Positions 6,292-7,306 of a DNA stretch of 7,306 nt are shown piece by piece. Position numbers and translations under genes: made by a program. The DNA is taken from positions 1 through 7,306 of the forward strand of contig PIXU01000064.1 in NCBI GenBank assembly GCA_003601795.1. The letters run 5' to 3'. A model generated the notes under the pieces. That model was not told the DNA's origin. It saw nothing but the letters and a program-made list of their open reading frames with translations, and did not search any database. Source of the DNA: Candidatus Methanophagales archaeon. Lineage in GTDB: Archaea; Halobacteriota; Syntropharchaeia; Alkanophagales; Methanospirareceae. Numbering within the stretch: position 1 is the first letter of the stretch; every line of letters starts with the position of its first letter.

Positions 6292-7306
6292 ATGATAAGA
6301 AATAAGGGCAAAGGCATAAAGGTGTTAGTATGTGTGAGTATAGCAGTAGCCTTAATAGTAACGGTAGTATCCGCTCAACCTCTAATGCCGCAGAACGACG
6401 TAATAGTAGATGTAACACCAGAATCGCAAACAGGAAAGCCTGGTGATACTCTAACCTATGATGTGAACCTTACGAACAATGGGAATGTGGATGATATAAT
6501 CGTGGTTGATTCAATTACGGGCGTTCCTCCGGGATGGACAGTCGAACTGAAAGATGCAGGTGTTCCACAGACTTTACCGTATCAAACGCCTTTACTTGCG
6601 AGCCAAACGAGCTACCTGTTAACCTTGGATGTCCATATACCAGTGAACGCTACTATTGGCGCCACCATGACACTAAATATCCATTCCCTTGGTAATGTTA
6701 GCGTAACAGACACCGATAGTTTTGCGTGTTTGGTAAATAACGCGCCAATCTTATCTTCGGGAGCTGTAAATCCAGCAACTGAGAATCTTTCGACCACCTT
6801 CACTTATTCTGTAAACTACACGGATGCAGATAACGATCCGCCAGGTTTCATAAATGTTGTTATTGATGGGACACCACATGCAATGAACCGTAGAGCAGGG
6901 CAAGACGGCGACTACACAAATGGTGAAATCTATGAATACACTATTACTGGAGCAATATTGGGTATTGGTTCTCATACGTTCCAGTTTAACGCAAGTGATG
7001 GGATAGATTATGCTACTGGAGATACAGGGGTCCATTCCAGTCCAACAGTAACGAATCGTATACCAGTCTTATCTTCGGGAGCTGTAAATCCAGCAACTGG
7101 AAATCTTTCGACTACATTCACTTATTCTGTAAACTACACGGACGCGGATAACCATGCACCCGGTTCCATAAACGTTATTATTGATGGGACACCATACGCA
7201 ATGAACCATAGAGCAGGGCAAGACGGCGACTACACAAATGGTGAAATCTATGAATACACTATTACCGGAGCAATATTGGGTATTGGTTCTCATACGTTCC
7301 AGTTTA
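6292..7306 (+). CDS. secreted Ig-like repeat protein, 3' end outside the window
   Basis: ATG at 6292 follows the previous stop by 20 bases containing a purine-rich stretch (GGAAAGAAGAG, 6271-6281) that can serve as a weak ribosome binding site. The frame stays open for 338 codons to the window edge. Residues 1-28 are a signal peptide (basic start, hydrophobic core, cleavage after VVSA). Residues about 36-147 resemble a NEW3/CARDB-type sandwich: GKPGDTLTYDVNLTNNGN, PPGWTVEL, then VHIPVNATIGA. From residue 152, 106-residue repeats begin with a LSSGAVNPAT motif, continue through FTYSVNYTDADN and IDGTP, and end in SHTFQFNASDG. The second copy is cut by the edge. The visible part has eight N-glycosylation sequons. 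The likely role is a surface stalk, adhesin or S-layer-associated protein co-transcribed with the upstream vWA/peptidase gene. No enzyme motif is visible. Confidence 0.9.
   Translation, partial: MIRNKGKGIKVLVCVSIAVALIVTVVSAQPLMPQNDVIVDVTPESQTGKPGDTLTYDVNLTNNGNVDDIIVVDSITGVPPGWTVELKDAGVPQTLPYQTPLLASQTSYLLTLDVHIPVNATIGATMTLNIHSLGNVSVTDTDSFACLVNNAPILSSGAVNPATENLSTTFTYSVNYTDADNDPPGFINVVIDGTPHAMNRRAGQDGDYTNGEIYEYTITGAILGIGSHTFQFNASDGIDYATGDTGVHSSPTVTNRIPVLSSGAVNPATGNLSTTFTYSVNYTDADNHAPGSINVIIDGTPYAMNHRAGQDGDYTNGEIYEYTITGAILGIGSHTFQF
6745..7306 (+). repeat. tandem 318-bp coding repeat (one full unit, one partial)
   Basis: Unit 1 covers 6745-7062 and unit 2 begins at 7063 and is cut at 7306. The period is 318 bases or 106 codons, and no indels are seen. 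The first 147 bases of the units differ at about 17 positions, while the next 97 differ at a single position (T6948 versus C7266). More units are likely beyond the edge. The unit resembles cadherin/Ig-like TDADN repeats of archaeal surface proteins. Confidence 0.92.

Noticed and set aside
6751..7293. Two similar antisense ORFs (6751-7035 and 7069-7293) that look like a duplicated gene pair
   Set aside because: They are mirror readings of the 318-bp tandem repeat of the + strand gene. They have no ribosome site, and the + strand reading has a signal peptide and clear Ig-like motifs.
6745..7306. CRISPR-like or mobile-element explanation of the direct repeats
   Set aside because: The units are contiguous, in frame, 318 bases long without spacers, and encode Ig-like protein repeats. 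No transposase or terminal inverted repeats are seen.

Overview
The window looks archaeal, most likely from a euryarchaeon of the Methanosarcinales / ANME-1 / Syntrophoarchaeum kind. This is inferred from AT-rich TATA/BRE-like promoter elements, frequent AGA and ATA codons, a GGAGG ribosome binding site, secreted proteins built from Ig-like beta modules rich in N-glycosylation sequons, and a C-terminal 'GWNMI' repeat module that I associate with large surface proteins of these archaea. No rRNA or taxonomic marker gene is present, so the assignment is tentative.

Layout: bases 1-68 hold the last 21 codons of an unidentified + strand gene. Bases 69-535 are a purine-rich intergenic stretch with a possible terminator, two archaeal promoter candidates and two very short ORFs of doubtful status. 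Bases 536-6271 encode one 1911-residue secreted multidomain protein. After a 20-base gap, a second secreted protein starts at 6292 and runs off the right edge (338 codons visible). It has a signal peptide, a NEW3-like beta domain and a tandem 318-bp / 106-residue repeat.

The central object is the 1911-residue protein. In order it has: a signal peptide; a histidine- and aromatic-rich N-terminal domain of unknown function; a PPC-like beta-sandwich; an unassigned beta domain holding a hydrophobic segment; two Ig-like domains; a von Willebrand factor A (vWA) domain with a complete MIDAS metal site; a second copy of the PPC-like sandwich; and a sequon-rich tail of beta domains ending in two GWNMI repeats. 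The vWA domain is cut in two by a complete-looking C39-type papain-fold cysteine peptidase, with catalytic-type Gln, Cys, His and Asp all present. Removing the insert rejoins the vWA halves in frame at a short direct repeat. A metal-dependent ligand-binding domain with a protease nested in one of its loops is the most unusual architecture in the window.

The two complete or nearly complete genes are probably co-transcribed and both encode exported surface proteins. A reasonable but untested model is a surface adhesin/protease head on a glycosylated stalk, partnered with a repeat-rich Ig-like stalk or S-layer-associated protein.
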